A stretch of 64,000 nucleotides of DNA, taken from the NCBI RefSeq assembly GCF_029852145.1, contig NC_079979.1, forward strand, positions 16,193,901 to 16,257,900, written 5' to 3'. Under the pieces are notes generated by a model. That model was not told where the DNA came from, searched no databases, and saw only the letters and a list, made by a program, of their open reading frames with translations. This document shows, one piece after another, positions 52,679 through 63,506 of the stretch. Within the stretch, counting starts at the first letter, position 1, and each line of letters begins with the position of its first letter. Both the position numbers and the translations under genes were made by a program. Source of the stretch: Microplitis mediator (lineage: Eukaryota; Arthropoda; Insecta; Hymenoptera; Braconidae).

Positions 52679-52892
52679 TCACGTGCTTATATTTATTAGT
52701 TAATTTTAACACGAAAATTCTGTTAAATTTACACAAATTTTCTGTCAAAATAACAGATTTTGTGTTCAATTATTTAACATAAAAATTGTGTTAAAGATCA
52801 ACACAAACGCAAGGTGTTGAATTAACACTAAAATTTGTGTAGACCGTTTGCAACACGATTTTGTTGAAGTTAACACAAAATTTCTAACTGTG
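52679..52892. repeat. Dispersed repeat rich in GTGTT/AACAC words, copy 2
   Basis: The second copy of the repeat at 44962-45157, same orientation. They share TCACGTGCTTATATTTATT, CACAAATTTTCTGTCAAAA, AGATTTTGTGTTCAATTA and TTTGTGTAGACCGTTTG. This copy has a short extra piece (AACGCAAGGTGTTGAATTAA, about 52805-52824). Confidence 0.75.
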
Positions 52893-54041
52893 AACCAACA
52901 AGATTGTTTTTCCACAATACCGAAATTTTCCATATAAATTTAATCTTGTATCGATAAAAAGTTTGTAAACCATTATTACTTACAATTACAGTATAATAAT
53001 AAGAAAGAACCCGTTACTCTTTTTATCCAATAAAGGTTGAAAAGCAAACACCACAGCGTGAAATTAGAGGAGAAGAATTTAAAAAAATGTACACATATAT
53101 AAGGCGAAATAAAAATTGATTGAGAAGAATAAAGTAAATCCCCCGAAACGCCTTAGGATTTCCTGGATTATCGGATTCTTTATCGATCAGCTACAACATT
53201 CGAGTAACAGAATATAGCGAGTCATTATTTCTTGGCAAGCGAATTCACTCGGATACTTACTTCCGTGTCAGCTTATTAGATTTACTCTTGTCTCATTTAA
53301 CTTTGTATTTTATATTTTATCATTATTTTTTATTTCAAATATAACTGATTACGATGAAAGAGACTTGAAAGCTCACTACCAGAATTTCACTCCAGATTTA
53401 TTTAATCTAGCTTCTTTCGTATCATCAATTGGCTTTTACGCCATATTTCTCAGTACTTGTATATACTATACTCTTGATTGAAAAGTAATAAACGGATCTA
53501 TCAACTCATTCCTCCCGTTCTTTAGTAAATTTTTCTGACCCTCTTACTCGTCTTGCTAGATTCATATTATCTCTTCTTTTTTTTCACTTCTTATAGATTT
53601 TACTCACTACATATATATATAAATATATGTATGTAAGTGTAGTATCAATACAGTTACATTTAAGACGACGTCATTGGTACTCTTCTATGCGGAAAATTGA
53701 ACCCGTCGTCTGATTTCCCATTGCGCTATAAGCGCCAGTCTCCAAACCCAATAGAAATAAGTTTAACTTCTCATAATATCTAAAAGTCCCTTGAGCAAAC
53801 GAGTCGCGCTTGATTTCTATTCTATTCCCGATTAAATTTACCTTATTTGAATTATTCGATCGCTACCAATTTCATTTACAATTCAATTTTCATCTCCATT
53901 TTTATTATTATCTATTTTTTTATTGTTTCTCAATGTTTGCGCCGTCACTGTCTTTTACTACGTTACAAAAAATCTAAACGATCTAGACATTTGATCTAAT
54001 TGACGGTGAAAGAATTTATTTTAATTGAAATTTTAAATTAA
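52893..54041. other. Intergenic DNA, no gene; possible tRNA-like relic
   Basis: Mostly AT-rich unique sequence. On the minus strand, TAGCGCAATGG (53728-53718) resembles a Pol III A box and GGGTTCAATT (53704-53695) resembles a B box. They are only about 13 nt apart, too close for an intact tRNA, and no cloverleaf can be drawn. A decayed tRNA-derived SINE head is possible but weak. Confidence 0.4.
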
Positions 54042-54222
54042 TACACAGAAAAAAAGGATTTCTTAGTGCAAGAAAAATTTTGCAGTATGATATGAAAACA
54101 AATTTTCTTGCCGCCAAAAATTTTTGTTTTCAATTCATGGTGCAAAAAATTTCTAAGGGAAATTAAAAATTTTCTTAGGGCGGGTAAAAATTTTTGTGCA
54201 AAGAAATTTTTTTTTCTGTGTA
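54042..54222. mobile_element. Short MITE with TACACAGAAAAAAA ends (181 bp)
   Basis: The left end TACACAGAAAAAAAGGATTT and right end AAATTTTTTTTTCTGTGTA are near-perfect inverted repeats of about 18 bp including the TA. The interior has AAAATTTTTnnG words on both strands. TA at both borders fits a Tc1/mariner-type target. The minus-strand frame across it is not a gene. Confidence 0.65.
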
Positions 54223-54487
54223 CCCGTGAATTTATCAATGAAAAAATTTTGAATATAATAATTAAAGGCAATGTTTGATAAATTTAGAAAATATTTTTAA
54301 TAATATTTACGTTTCCTATTCACAAAAAATCTTATAATTCCTCGGGTCAGAATTTTTAATAATAATTAAATAAAAAGAATAAGGGAGGAGGGGGCAAAGT
54401 GGGCCCCTAAAAATTTTCTATACGCTAATAAATTCAGACGGATAATAAGCTTATCGAAATTTCTTACATAATGAGGGCTAAAAATAA

Positions 54488-54771
54488 ACCACCAAAACTG
54501 TTCATTAAACATAATTTATTAAGAAAGTTAAAGGTAATAAAATTACGTTATAAAGTTATATCACTATGCCAATATGGGCGTGAACGCCATACTGTATGGT
54601 ATCGAAGATTTTTATAAGTTATAAAATTGTATGCATAGATGATTCGACTATTGCGGGAATAGTAACATTGGCAATAGTTGTCGCGGACGCCGCAATGTGA
54701 GTATGGCCGTCAGGCCACAATGCTTCTGGCCGATAAACCTAGTCTAACGACATTTATATAGTTTTGGTGGT
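54488..54771. repeat. Inverted 12-mers enclosing a GC-richer segment
   Basis: ACCACCAAAACT at 54488-54499 is perfectly mirrored by AGTTTTGGTGGT at 54760-54771. The enclosed DNA holds GCCATACTGTATGGTAT and GTATGGCCGTCAGGCCACAATG. The following 150 bp hold a related GGTATGGCTCTCAGGCCATG near 54848. A mobile-element relic is likely, but its ends are not defined. Confidence 0.35.
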
Positions 54772-57110
54772 AATACGATAGTATACATTGATTGACACGC
54801 TAGAAATTACGGCGGGAAAAACTAGTAGCATTATGCCCTCGGCGTTGTGGTATGGCTCTCAGGCCATGCTGTTTCGCCGTGCCTGCTATGCATACGTGTG
54901 AGCAATACAATAGCTCCAGTACTATACAGTATAGTAAATAACGCCATACTTCTGGGACTCGTCTTCCCCCTCTCCCCTAACTGTCATAATTAAAAATCAC
55001 AAATTTTCCAATAATTACTGACCTATTTTATCTCGAAAACTAGTACTTTCCGATTAAAAAAACATTTATTATAAAAACTAATTTTCAAACCAAACAAATT
55101 AAAGTTTCAACAAAAAATAAACATTTGACTCAACTTTACTACGAAAAAAAAAAAAAATTAAAATAAATCAACGAAAATTAAACAGGAATAACATGAGACA
55201 AGTTAATAAATTTAAAGTCTCACGGCTTACAATGGCAGTAAATCGTTCATGTATTTCCTTACTTTCATACATTCACAATAAAAATATAACAATATAATAG
55301 CAAAGGCTTGATTCAACCCGTAGTATCATTTTTCCACATCCACAAGCATTCACAATATTTTAAAAATTTAACCCAACTACTGCAACTCATAGAATCCTCA
55401 ACTCCTTAACTCTTCACTCCATAGCACAGCAGAGCATAGCACGGCAAAGGAATTTCAGTATAAAACCAAGCTACGCTATTATTAACGCTCGGACTGGATG
55501 GAAAATGGTCAGAAAAGTTTTTTGAGTATGGCAGTACGAGCTTACACACGGTGGACTTGAGCCACAACTGTTACACAAACTTTATCACAAAATCCAGAGG
55601 CATATAAACCCTCCAACCAGTAAAACATACCTTCATGTTTTCTAAATATATCTATATATAGATGTACTTTAACATTCAGTTCTGCATGTACATGCACAGT
55701 AGATACTCTAGAGTAACTCGACTCCGAGTATAGAGAGAAGCCAAAAGAAGAAATTGCGGATTAAGTAAAAAATATAAAATTCAGGAAATAAAAACATAAA
55801 ACAGTCGAGTGCAAAAAGAGCCTGGAAAAAGGGTAAGAGTATAAAAAGTATCCATACATATGTATGAGTGTCTAGCTTGTCATCTCAGAGTATCCAGAGT
55901 AGAGTTGAGAGTAAAAATAGTGTAGACTTGAGTTTTATTCCTTCGCTACTCGAGTATCCAAGATCCGACACGAGGAAAATGATCAAAGCCGTGCATTGAC
56001 CAGCGGAAGTCAAAATAGTGCATGAGGAAACCGGATCACGTAGGATCAGTTTGCCTGAGGGCGTATGGGAACATCCTAGCTGGAACTCTAGCATCAAGAA
56101 TCTCTAAAAGAATTTTTTGTGTCCAAGCCCCTTAGTGTCTTGGTCTTGGTCTTGCTCTTGCTCGTTTTCTCGTACCCTTATACTCTTTTCATTCGCTGTA
56201 CTTTATATTCTTTATTTTATTCTGTCTGACCCACCGAACGGCCATCTTACCCACTGAATACTGATAGACGACAACTTGGTGACCCCATCGACTCCCTATT
56301 TTCTGTCTATTCCTTTGTCAAATCAGTAGTTACCTTTTCTTTATCACTCGAAACTCAACGCTCGTACTTGGTTTTTAGACTCGTTTACTCGGGATTCAAT
56401 AGATCAAAGCTCTACGTGCTTTAAGATGTTTATTGTAATTTACGATTTACTTTGTAGTTAATGAAATTAGATCTCTTGATTATTATTATTTTATAAATTT
56501 AATTTAAATTTCAAACTTATTTATTTGTGAACTTACTTCACTTCTTTAGAGTTTAGTTGCCTCAACATTTAGAACTTCGGGCTCAAAGGGCTTTATATAT
56601 AGAAGCCTTTGCATAAGTTCTGCGATTGTAATTAGTCAATATCGATAGTTCGGTTTAAATTTAGAGAAGAAAATAATAATCTTAATACTATTGAAGTCTG
56701 CTAGTGAAAATTAGTCCATTATTTTTTTTATCATCAAAATGTTATTTTTAAGTAATAACAGAAAAAATAATCAAGTCTACTAAGATTGTAAATCATTTCA
56801 AGTTTTATATCCTTAATTATAAATTTTATTCAGCATTCATCATAATTTTAATGATTCCAAAATCTGTTGGCGCAAGAAAAAATTTCATTTTTATAAATCG
56901 AGAATTTTTTAAAATTAATCTTTTATGAATTTATTAATTCCAGTAATAGTGGAAAAAAAAATTCTTTTGCTGGGCATGAGAACGAGTCCCGAATTTTTGT
57001 CAGCTTTCGATAGAATTTCGTCGGAGACGGATTTTCTCTGAAATGAAGACTGAGATGCCCATTTTCGATGATCGGAAATATTAATACTATGGTTTGGAAT
57101 AGATATTTAC
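54772..57110. other. Intergenic DNA, no supportable gene
   Basis: Mixed AT-rich sequence. A minus-strand frame at 55885-56097 (70 residues) lies in slightly GC-richer DNA and includes hydrophobic stretches, but I see no promoter, signal or recognisable family. CGCAAGAAAAAATTTC (about 56871) and GAAAAAAAAATTCTTTTGC (about 56952) form a weak inverted pair. Confidence 0.45.
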
Positions 57111-57333
57111 GTCATAAGGCCGCAAAGTGGCGATTTACCGCCAATCTCGATGTTGCGATATGAGCCTGATGTTTTTGGCGCGAATTTGCGAAAACGAGTG
57201 TAAATATAATATGTAAATATAAGGCTTTGCCTCGGACGGTTATTACACTTATTTTTGTAAAATAGCGTTACAAGCATAATACGAATATCATAAAATCGAG
57301 ATTGTCTGAATCGCCACTGATCGGCCATATGAC
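57111..57333. mobile_element. Imperfect palindromic element, 223 bp
   Basis: The left half GTCATAAGGCCG..AGTGGCGATT..AATCTCGAT is mirrored by ATCGAGATT..AATCGCCACT..CGGCCATATGAC in the right half. Homology continues inward (GAGTGTAAATATAA against TTATTACACTTATT). The element is GC-richer than its surroundings. The 81-residue minus-strand frame over it is a by-product. Confidence 0.55.
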
Positions 57334-57821
57334 ATACAATATTTTTTGTCATTATTGTTCAGAAAATTCAATTTGAGAGACGCGCAGCTTCAAAAATTTT
57401 ATATTTACTTGTAATTTAAACATGCGTAAGCGATTACTTAAGGGTTCATTAATCATTTTTTACCTTCTATCACTTATAGAAAAATATTTATTAATTATTT
57501 AATAAATATTGTAAATACTGTAATAAAAGACACACTAATCACTGGACTGCAACGTGTGTTAGTTATAAGTGAAATGGCGTCGTTATTAATAGTAATTAAA
57601 TTGAAAAACTACTCAAAATCTTCGGTCGGTAAGCTAGAATGGGATTCTTTTCTCTACAGCCCCTTTCATTTTCTTCCGATTGTAGAGAAAAAGTACAGTC
57701 AAGGGGCATTTTGCGGCCTAGGTCGCAAAAAAGAGACGGTAAAGTAGGGTCTCCGGAAATAAGCACCTTTGCGGACGCCACCCAGTGCTCGAAAATTGAA
57801 CTTTCTGAGCAAATATGATAA
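57334..57821. other. Intergenic DNA with small hairpins
   Basis: Contains the near-palindrome TTTTGCGGCCTAGGTCGCAA (from about 57709) and a TTCTCTACAG / GTAGAGAA pair. Overlapping frames on both strands show none is convincing. This may belong to the hairpin cluster that follows. Confidence 0.4.
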
Positions 57822-58157
57822 AATAGTATATTACACACCTAGGGAAGTAAAGTAAGAAATGTCTCAGATCACATGTAATTGTAGGCCGAGGCGAAGCCGA
57901 CGCTTTCCGCCCGGAGGTGAGAAAATTCCTTTTCTCACCTCCGGGCGGAAAGTGCAACTTTCGTCCCGCTGTGCAAAACGAAGTTGCCGCTTTCCGCCTC
58001 CGCCGAGGAGAAAAATAGTATACACTCTTCGGGAAGTAAATAAGAAAGCCTCAGATCACATGTTTGTTGACCGACAACTCGGCTTCGCTTCGGTCAACAA
58101 TTACATGTGATCTGAGACATTTCTTACTTTACTTCCCTAAGTGTGTAATATACTATT
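57822..58157. mobile_element. GC-rich foldback element with 60-bp inverted repeats
   Basis: The 60-bp arms at 57822-57881 and 58098-58157 match as inverted repeats at 59 of 60 positions; each contains TACTTCCC/GGGAAGTA, CTCAGATCACATG and AATAGTATATTACACAC. Between them lie a perfect 23-bp-stem hairpin (57903-57952), a second hairpin near 57956-57985 and a TTGTTGACCGA / TTCGGTCAACAA hairpin near 58064-58100. The core is strikingly GC-rich. No transposase. It is either a foldback transposon or a structured element of unknown function. Confidence 0.65.
57903..57952. repeat. Perfect 23-bp stem, 4-nt loop hairpin
   Basis: The arm CTTTCCGCCCGGAGGTGAG plus AAAA at 57903-57925 is followed by the loop TTCC (57926-57929) and its exact complement at 57930-57952. 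A mismatch-free stem of this length in drifting DNA implies recent origin, gene conversion or selection. Confidence 0.85.
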
Positions 58158-58204
58158 AACACTAATAGTGAAAGAAATAGTATTTTACATAGCTAGGGAA
58201 GTAA
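58014..58204 (+). repeat. Additional copies of the AATAGTA...GGGAAGTAA motif
   Basis: The arm motif recurs in direct orientation at 58014-58063 (AATAGTATACACTCTTC, GGGAAGTAAATAAG, CTCAGATCACATG). A shorter copy lies at 58176-58204 (AATAGTATTTTACATAG, then CTAGGGAAGTAA). With the two arms this makes four copies within 400 bp. Confidence 0.7.
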
Positions 58205-59545
58205 CACAACAATATACGTTAAAATAGGTACGTAAAAAGTAACACGCGCCCGAAACATGAGTTCTAGTAATAAATTTAATTTTTCATGCAACAGGCAACT
58301 ATGCAACGAATCTTAAGTTTTTTTAGCGGACTATTGATTGAAAATTGAATTTTTATTCAATTTAAAAAAAAAAAATCAGCAAAAAACTAAGTATCGAAAA
58401 TAAAAATCGGTTTTTTGAAAATATCGTTGCCGTAAATCATTACCAATTAATGATGATTTACTGTAACAACCAAAGATTGTTAAAAAATTCTTTTAATTTT
58501 CGACAGCTAAACCGAGTTTTCTATTAGTTTTATGTAGAAAACCAGTAAACAACTAACTTTAGAGTAAAGAACTAACGAAGATTAAAGAAGATTAACGATA
58601 ATTTTTCCGTAAAAACTTTCAGACAACAATTAAAAAATAAACTTTAAAAAAATAAAATACCTAATTACGAGTATTTAATTTAAAAAATAAAATAATCGTA
58701 AAATGAAGCGTCATAAATTAAATATCAGTATTCAAAATTATATAAAATTAGTCAGCATTAAAATTAAAGAAACTGTGTAATCAACGGAATTAGTTACCCC
58801 GTACATCTGTAAACTTTTGAGTGTTATGCAGTAGAAAATTTTCTAAAGACCAACTTCTCGTCAAGATAATTTAATAATTGTGCGCTCCCTCGTCGGCCTA
58901 GACGTTGATTGGCTTCACTGAATCCAGCGGAATCCGCCGTGAATGTAATAATAATTCATTGAAAATATTTAAAACTCAATATTTTCATTACGATTACTTT
59001 ATACTTGTTCTCAAAAAAATTTTAGCATCTTAATTATCTCTAAAATAATTCATGAGACGGTTAATTAACCTTTTCGAAGCTGACTATAAAATCGTCAAGA
59101 ATTTTACGTTAACACAGTAATTACTGCAAAAAGCCAGTGATAATATTATCAAGCTGAGTGCTCATTAACTGTAATAGATGCTCTGAAAACTTGTCAATAA
59201 CTTTTTAAAATAATTTTTTACAAGATAATTATATAGAATAAATATTATTTAGGTTAAGTAGTAAGTAAAAATTATATGTTTATACAGCGTCTGTAGCTTG
59301 AAGCAGTCTATTACCTGAGTGCTGAGGAAATTGTGAAAAGCGAGAAAGAGAGAAGGAGATGAAAGTAGCCAGTGTCCTAGAAGTGTCGGGACTAGATACA
59401 CACATGCGCAAAGGGTCTTTAACCCTCATTTCTCAAACCATGGGTCACCACCAGACTGTGGTTAACAGCAAAATTCCTTTGAGACTTGCATATCAAAGGC
59501 TGCGATGAAATTAAAACGCCATAAGCAATAAAACACTGCATCTAT
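58205..59545. other. AT-rich intergenic DNA, no gene seen
   Basis: No coding frame, tandem repeat or clear terminal inverted repeats are supported here. Confidence 0.5.
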
Positions 59546-59553
59546 ATGTATAT
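59546..59553. repeat. Left 8-bp target-site duplication ATGTATAT
   Basis: ATGTATAT directly precedes the element's TAGGGTGCTCC end and is repeated exactly at 60861-60868 after its other end. AT-rich octamers of this kind are common, but the exact abutment on both sides supports a real insertion scar. Confidence 0.75.
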
Positions 59554-60860
59554 TAGGGTGCTCCGTTTGAAACGAAGATTTTTTTTTTTTCGTTCCCCAT
59601 CAAAAATCTTGTTCTACATGTAAAAATAAAAATTCAGTGAAATTTTGAGCTCTTAATAACAATTTTAAGAACTGGAACAACGTCGTTGAAGTTTTCCCAT
59701 GCTAAAAGCATGTAAATTTTGATTCTTTTCTTTTTATCGAATAAAACTCAGCCCCATATTGACGTATCTTATCGGTTCAAAGTTTTCTTGGAAGAGAATT
59801 GTATGCTCTTTGAAAAAGCCTGTATGTGCTTAGCAGTACCTTCAACTACAGCCCTCGTGGAAGCCTTGAAAGTCTAATTTCCTACGAAATTAGTGGTTTT
59901 TTGTTGTTAACTTGTAAACGGTTGACTTTTGGGAAAAAAAGTACGTGACATTTTTTGTAGGAAATTTAGTCTTCTACAAAAAAGTTCTCACAAGTCAAAT
60001 CTCTAAAATCAATATTTAAAAAGTTATATGAACTTTAACTAAGTAAAATTCGAAATTTTAGCTAAATGTCATGATTAACGGTTTTATAATTCAAAACCAT
60101 TGTATAAAACATGTTTTTTTAAACATAATCCATCTGTTAGGTCCCAAGGACATCGAAAATTCGAACTAGATTCTTCAAACCTGTGTTTTAATCATTCAAT
60201 TGTTGAAAAGAATTGCAAATGAGGTTGGTACTTAAGAACAATTTCGATGAATAATTACGGGCATTTTATATTTTATATAAATATATATTAATTGATACTT
60301 ACCATAAGTTAATAACTGAATATATTGTATAGTCTTGAACATTGACATTTAGCTAAAATTTCGAATTTTACTGAGTTAAAGTTCATATATCTTTTTAAAT
60401 ATTGATTTTAGAGATTTGACTTATGAGAACTTTTTTGTAGAAGACTAAATTTCCTACAAAAAATGTCATGTACTTTTTTTCCCAAAAGTCAACCGTTTAC
60501 AAGTTAACAACAAAAAACCACTAATTTCGTAGGAAATTAGACTTTCAAGGCTTCCACGAGGGCTGTAGTTGAAGGTACTGCTAAGCACATACAGGCTTTT
60601 TCAAAGAGCATACAATTCTCTTCCAAGAAAACTTTGAACCGATAAGATACATCAATATGGGGCTGAGTTTTATTCGATAAAAAGAAAAGAATCAAAATTT
60701 ACATGCTTTTAGCATGGGAAAACTTCAACGACGTTGTTCCAGTTCTTAAAATTGGTATTAAGAGCTCAAAATTTCACTGAATTTTTATTTTTACATGTAG
60801 AACAAGATTTTTGATGGGGAACGAAAAAAAAAAAATCTTCGTTTCAAACGGAGCACCCTA
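59554..60860. mobile_element. Foldback (long-TIR) DNA transposon, non-autonomous, hAT-like
   Basis: The element starts TAGGGTGCTCCGTTTGAAAC and ends with the complement GTTTCAAACGGAGCACCCTA. Inverted arms of 518 bp (59554-60071 and 60343-60860) differ at only a few positions, for example ACGTGACATT against ATGTCATGTA and TTGACGTATC against GATACATCAA. They flank a 271-bp spacer of unrelated AT-rich DNA. Exact 8-bp duplications ATGTATAT flank both ends. An 8-bp duplication with TAGGGTG termini fits hAT (P elements also make 8-bp duplications). No open frame encodes a transposase. Confidence 0.88.
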
Positions 60861-60868
60861 ATGTATAT
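60861..60868. repeat. Right 8-bp target-site duplication ATGTATAT
   Basis: Exact copy of 59546-59553, immediately after the CACCCTA end of the foldback element. Confidence 0.75.
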
Positions 60869-60874
60869 ATATAC

Positions 60875-60875
<1 letters not shown>

Positions 60876-60912
<37 letters not shown>
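60876..60912 (+). repeat. (TG)n microsatellite, about 18 units
   Basis: An uninterrupted TG run that starts within 10 bp of the right target duplication of the foldback element. It produces the Thr-His repeat in a meaningless minus-strand frame. Confidence 0.95.
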
Positions 60913-60913
<1 letters not shown>

Positions 60914-62381
60914 TTTTTGGAATATGTCACACTGCGTTAGAAGACAACAAAAACCTAACTCGCTTTTTGTTATAGTGTTTGTAATTATTTTAAATTTATT
61001 ATTTAGATTTTTCACAAAGATGATTTTAAAATAAATATATAAGATTAATAATAATATTCAAATATATATATAAATAAAATTACCATTTAAATTAAAAAAT
61101 TAAATGAAATTTTCTTTGACTAAATAAAATTACTTTTATTAATTTATTTTTATTTTAATGCTATTTTTTTTTAAAAAAGAGTTCAAGGTTAATGGGAATT
61201 TAAATTGAGAAAAAGTGGAACTGCATACCTGAGAATTGGGCTACTGTGCGCATCTAATTTATAAGTAATTTTATTTACATAAATTTTTAGATTATATAGA
61301 ACAGTTTATTTGAATTTTTTTATTTGAGACGTAAATTTAATTCAAACTAAATCTGTTATAATATTTGTTCTAATCGCTAATATATGTATATATATATATA
61401 TATATATAAATAATATTTGTCAAGCTAACCAACAATTGACCGACTATTGGCATATTAAAGTAAACCCATCAATAATCAAAGCCAATATTAACTTAAAACA
61501 TTTGATAGCGGCCAGAAAATTAAATCGATATTCAAATGAAATATTATCTCGTTTCCATATTCGATATCATCGAATTAAAAGTAAAAAAAAAGTAGATTAT
61601 TCCTGTTTTTTATTTTTTTTTGTTAATGTAATTGGAATGAAGAGATTTAATTGTTTGCATAAATATGTTTTTGTTCATTAATTAAGTTTTTCACAATTCA
61701 ATTAGCGGTGCATGTATCTATGGATATAAATTTATAAATATATATATTGTTGGAACAATGAATTCAAATGTCATTGGATTCAAATGTCGTTTTGAAAGGT
61801 AATCAAAATTATCAGTATTTATCGCGTGTCACACGGGTTGCATATTGGAGCTGCAACATAACACGTCACTTGGATTATTGAACTGCCATCGTATATGTAT
61901 GTATATATGTTTATAAATATATGTATACATGTATATGTTTAGAGCCAATTCACCTCGGGCAATATACGTATATACTATAGGCAGTATATACGCAACGTTA
62001 CTGGCTCTAATAGACTAACTAAACTAGCTTGCAACTGCAAATTATGGATGTCACGTAAGTTTGTGACATCATATCGAAACTTGCTTTTCTGGTGCTATTG
62101 ACTGACACAATATCATGTGAAATTTAACATTATAATTATTGCTAACCTTATAATCATACCGGGATAGACAAAGAAGTGACTCGAGAAATTTATGCAAATC
62201 CATCTCTTTAACTTTAGATATGGAAACTGTTAATTTTTTTTTTTTTTTTTGATCGATTTGTATTTTTGTATATCACATTTTGAATAAATTTAAAGCATTT
62301 GTTAATGACAAAGTACTTTTTTTTGACTGACGAAAAAAATAAATTTTAATGACGATTGGAAATTAGATTTATTTTTAAACA
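60913..62381. other. AT-rich intergenic DNA with simple repeats
   Basis: Contains a (TA)n run at about 61379-61411, a T17 run at about 62234-62250, and alternating TATATG/CATATA stretches around 61895-61980. TTAGAGCCA (about 61939) and TGGCTCTAA (about 62002) form an inverted pair around them. The 81-residue plus frame at 61436-61681 is AT-driven and not supported as a gene. Confidence 0.55.
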
Positions 62382-62548
62382 TACTCTCTTAAAATGAATC
62401 AGTGAAAAGTGCTGCAAATCACTGAATGTTCACTGCATAAACAGTCCCAAGTATACCACTGATTGAATAAGTGGTATACTTGGGACTGTTTATGCAGTGA
62501 ATATTCAGTGAATTACAGCACTTTTCAATGATTCATTTTAAGAGAGTA
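62382..62548. mobile_element. Palindromic MITE, 79-bp arms with 9-nt loop
   Basis: The arms at 62382-62460 and 62470-62548 are near-perfect inverted repeats, starting TACTCTCTTAAAATGAATCA and ending with its complement, separated by GATTGAATA. A few mismatches exist (GAATGTTCACTG against CAGTGAATATTC). TA at both borders fits a Tc1/mariner-type insertion. No coding capacity. Confidence 0.78.
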
Positions 62549-63505
62549 AACAAAAAGTATAAAAATTATCGGGTTAAAAATTTTTTCTTAGCGTCAGTTG
62601 GAAATCACAAATTTTATGAAACATTTAAATTTATTCAAAATAAAAAAATTTTTTTTCTACTAAAATAAAATATCCAGCGTCAAATTAAATCTTATGATAG
62701 ATTCTGCCAATATCGTAACTGAAAGCTAGAAAATCGAAAATATAACGTCATTTATTTATTTAATGAAAATTATTTAGAGGGAGTATTTTAGTTTGTATTT
62801 AAAAAATATCGAGCACGTCAATTAATCACAGAATTAGAACATATATTGAGTCATAGAATTTCTAATGCTATCATAATTTTTACGGCACACAGCTTAATTA
62901 CTTGACAGCTTAAACCCTTATTACACTGCAAAGAAAAAAAACTGGGGCACCCAGACGAAAAAAATATATATCCGGAAAAATCTGCATATATGAGACATAT
63001 ATTTTCATTCGTATGGGTAAATCCAGGTGGTGTAGATGTTAAAATTTTCATTGTTAATTTCAACACCAAAATCGGTGTAAATGTTCTTTACCGGTGTTAA
63101 AAAACATTCCTAGTGTTAAAATATTTTCCGGTGTTAAAAATATTTAACTTTGTGACTATTTTTACTTATTCGATCACTACAGTTAATTAGTATTTTTATT
63201 AATTAATTAAATTATTGGTGATTGAAGTGGTGGGTGTAAAATTGTGTAATTTTTAAATAAGTTACGTACAACATAAATAATTATTTAAATAAGTACATAG
63301 CAAAATTGGAATTGCCTTCAGATAATATTCATTAAATTTTTATAGTTGAAAATTGAAAGAAAATTGCAAATTTTCAAAAAAAGGAAAGTTATTGGTTTCG
63401 GTCCGATTTTCCAAAATCGAGTTTTCATCAGATGTCGACGTTTTGAGGTCCTAGGAAGCTATCCTGACTATTTCCGGGTGGATGTCCGCGCGTGTGTGTG
63501 TAAAC
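62549..63505. other. Intergenic DNA with a GGTGTTAAA-word cluster
   Basis: No gene seen. At about 63025-63150, GTGTTAAAA words recur (GGTGTTAAAAAACATTCC, AGTGTTAAAATATTTTCC, GGTGTTAAAAATATT) together with CACCAAAATCGGTGTAAATG. This echoes the ACACCG/CGGTGTA vocabulary of 52003-52392. From about 63350 the sequence may belong to the repeat that follows. Confidence 0.45.
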
Positions 63506-63506
63506 T

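Noticed and set aside
53695..53728. Intact tRNA gene
   Set aside because: Box-like words exist, but spacing is too short for a cloverleaf and no acceptor stem pairs.
55885..56097. 70-codon minus-strand frame in somewhat GC-richer DNA
   Set aside because: It has two hydrophobic stretches but no start context, promoter, polyadenylation signal or recognisable motif. Kept as intergenic.
57107..58110. Several frames over the palindromes (63-83 codons, both strands)
   Set aside because: They read through inverted repeats, so similar peptides appear on both strands. The structure explains them.
60791..61015. 74-codon minus frame with a Thr-His repeat
   Set aside because: The repeat is the translated TG microsatellite, and the remainder is the arm of the foldback element.
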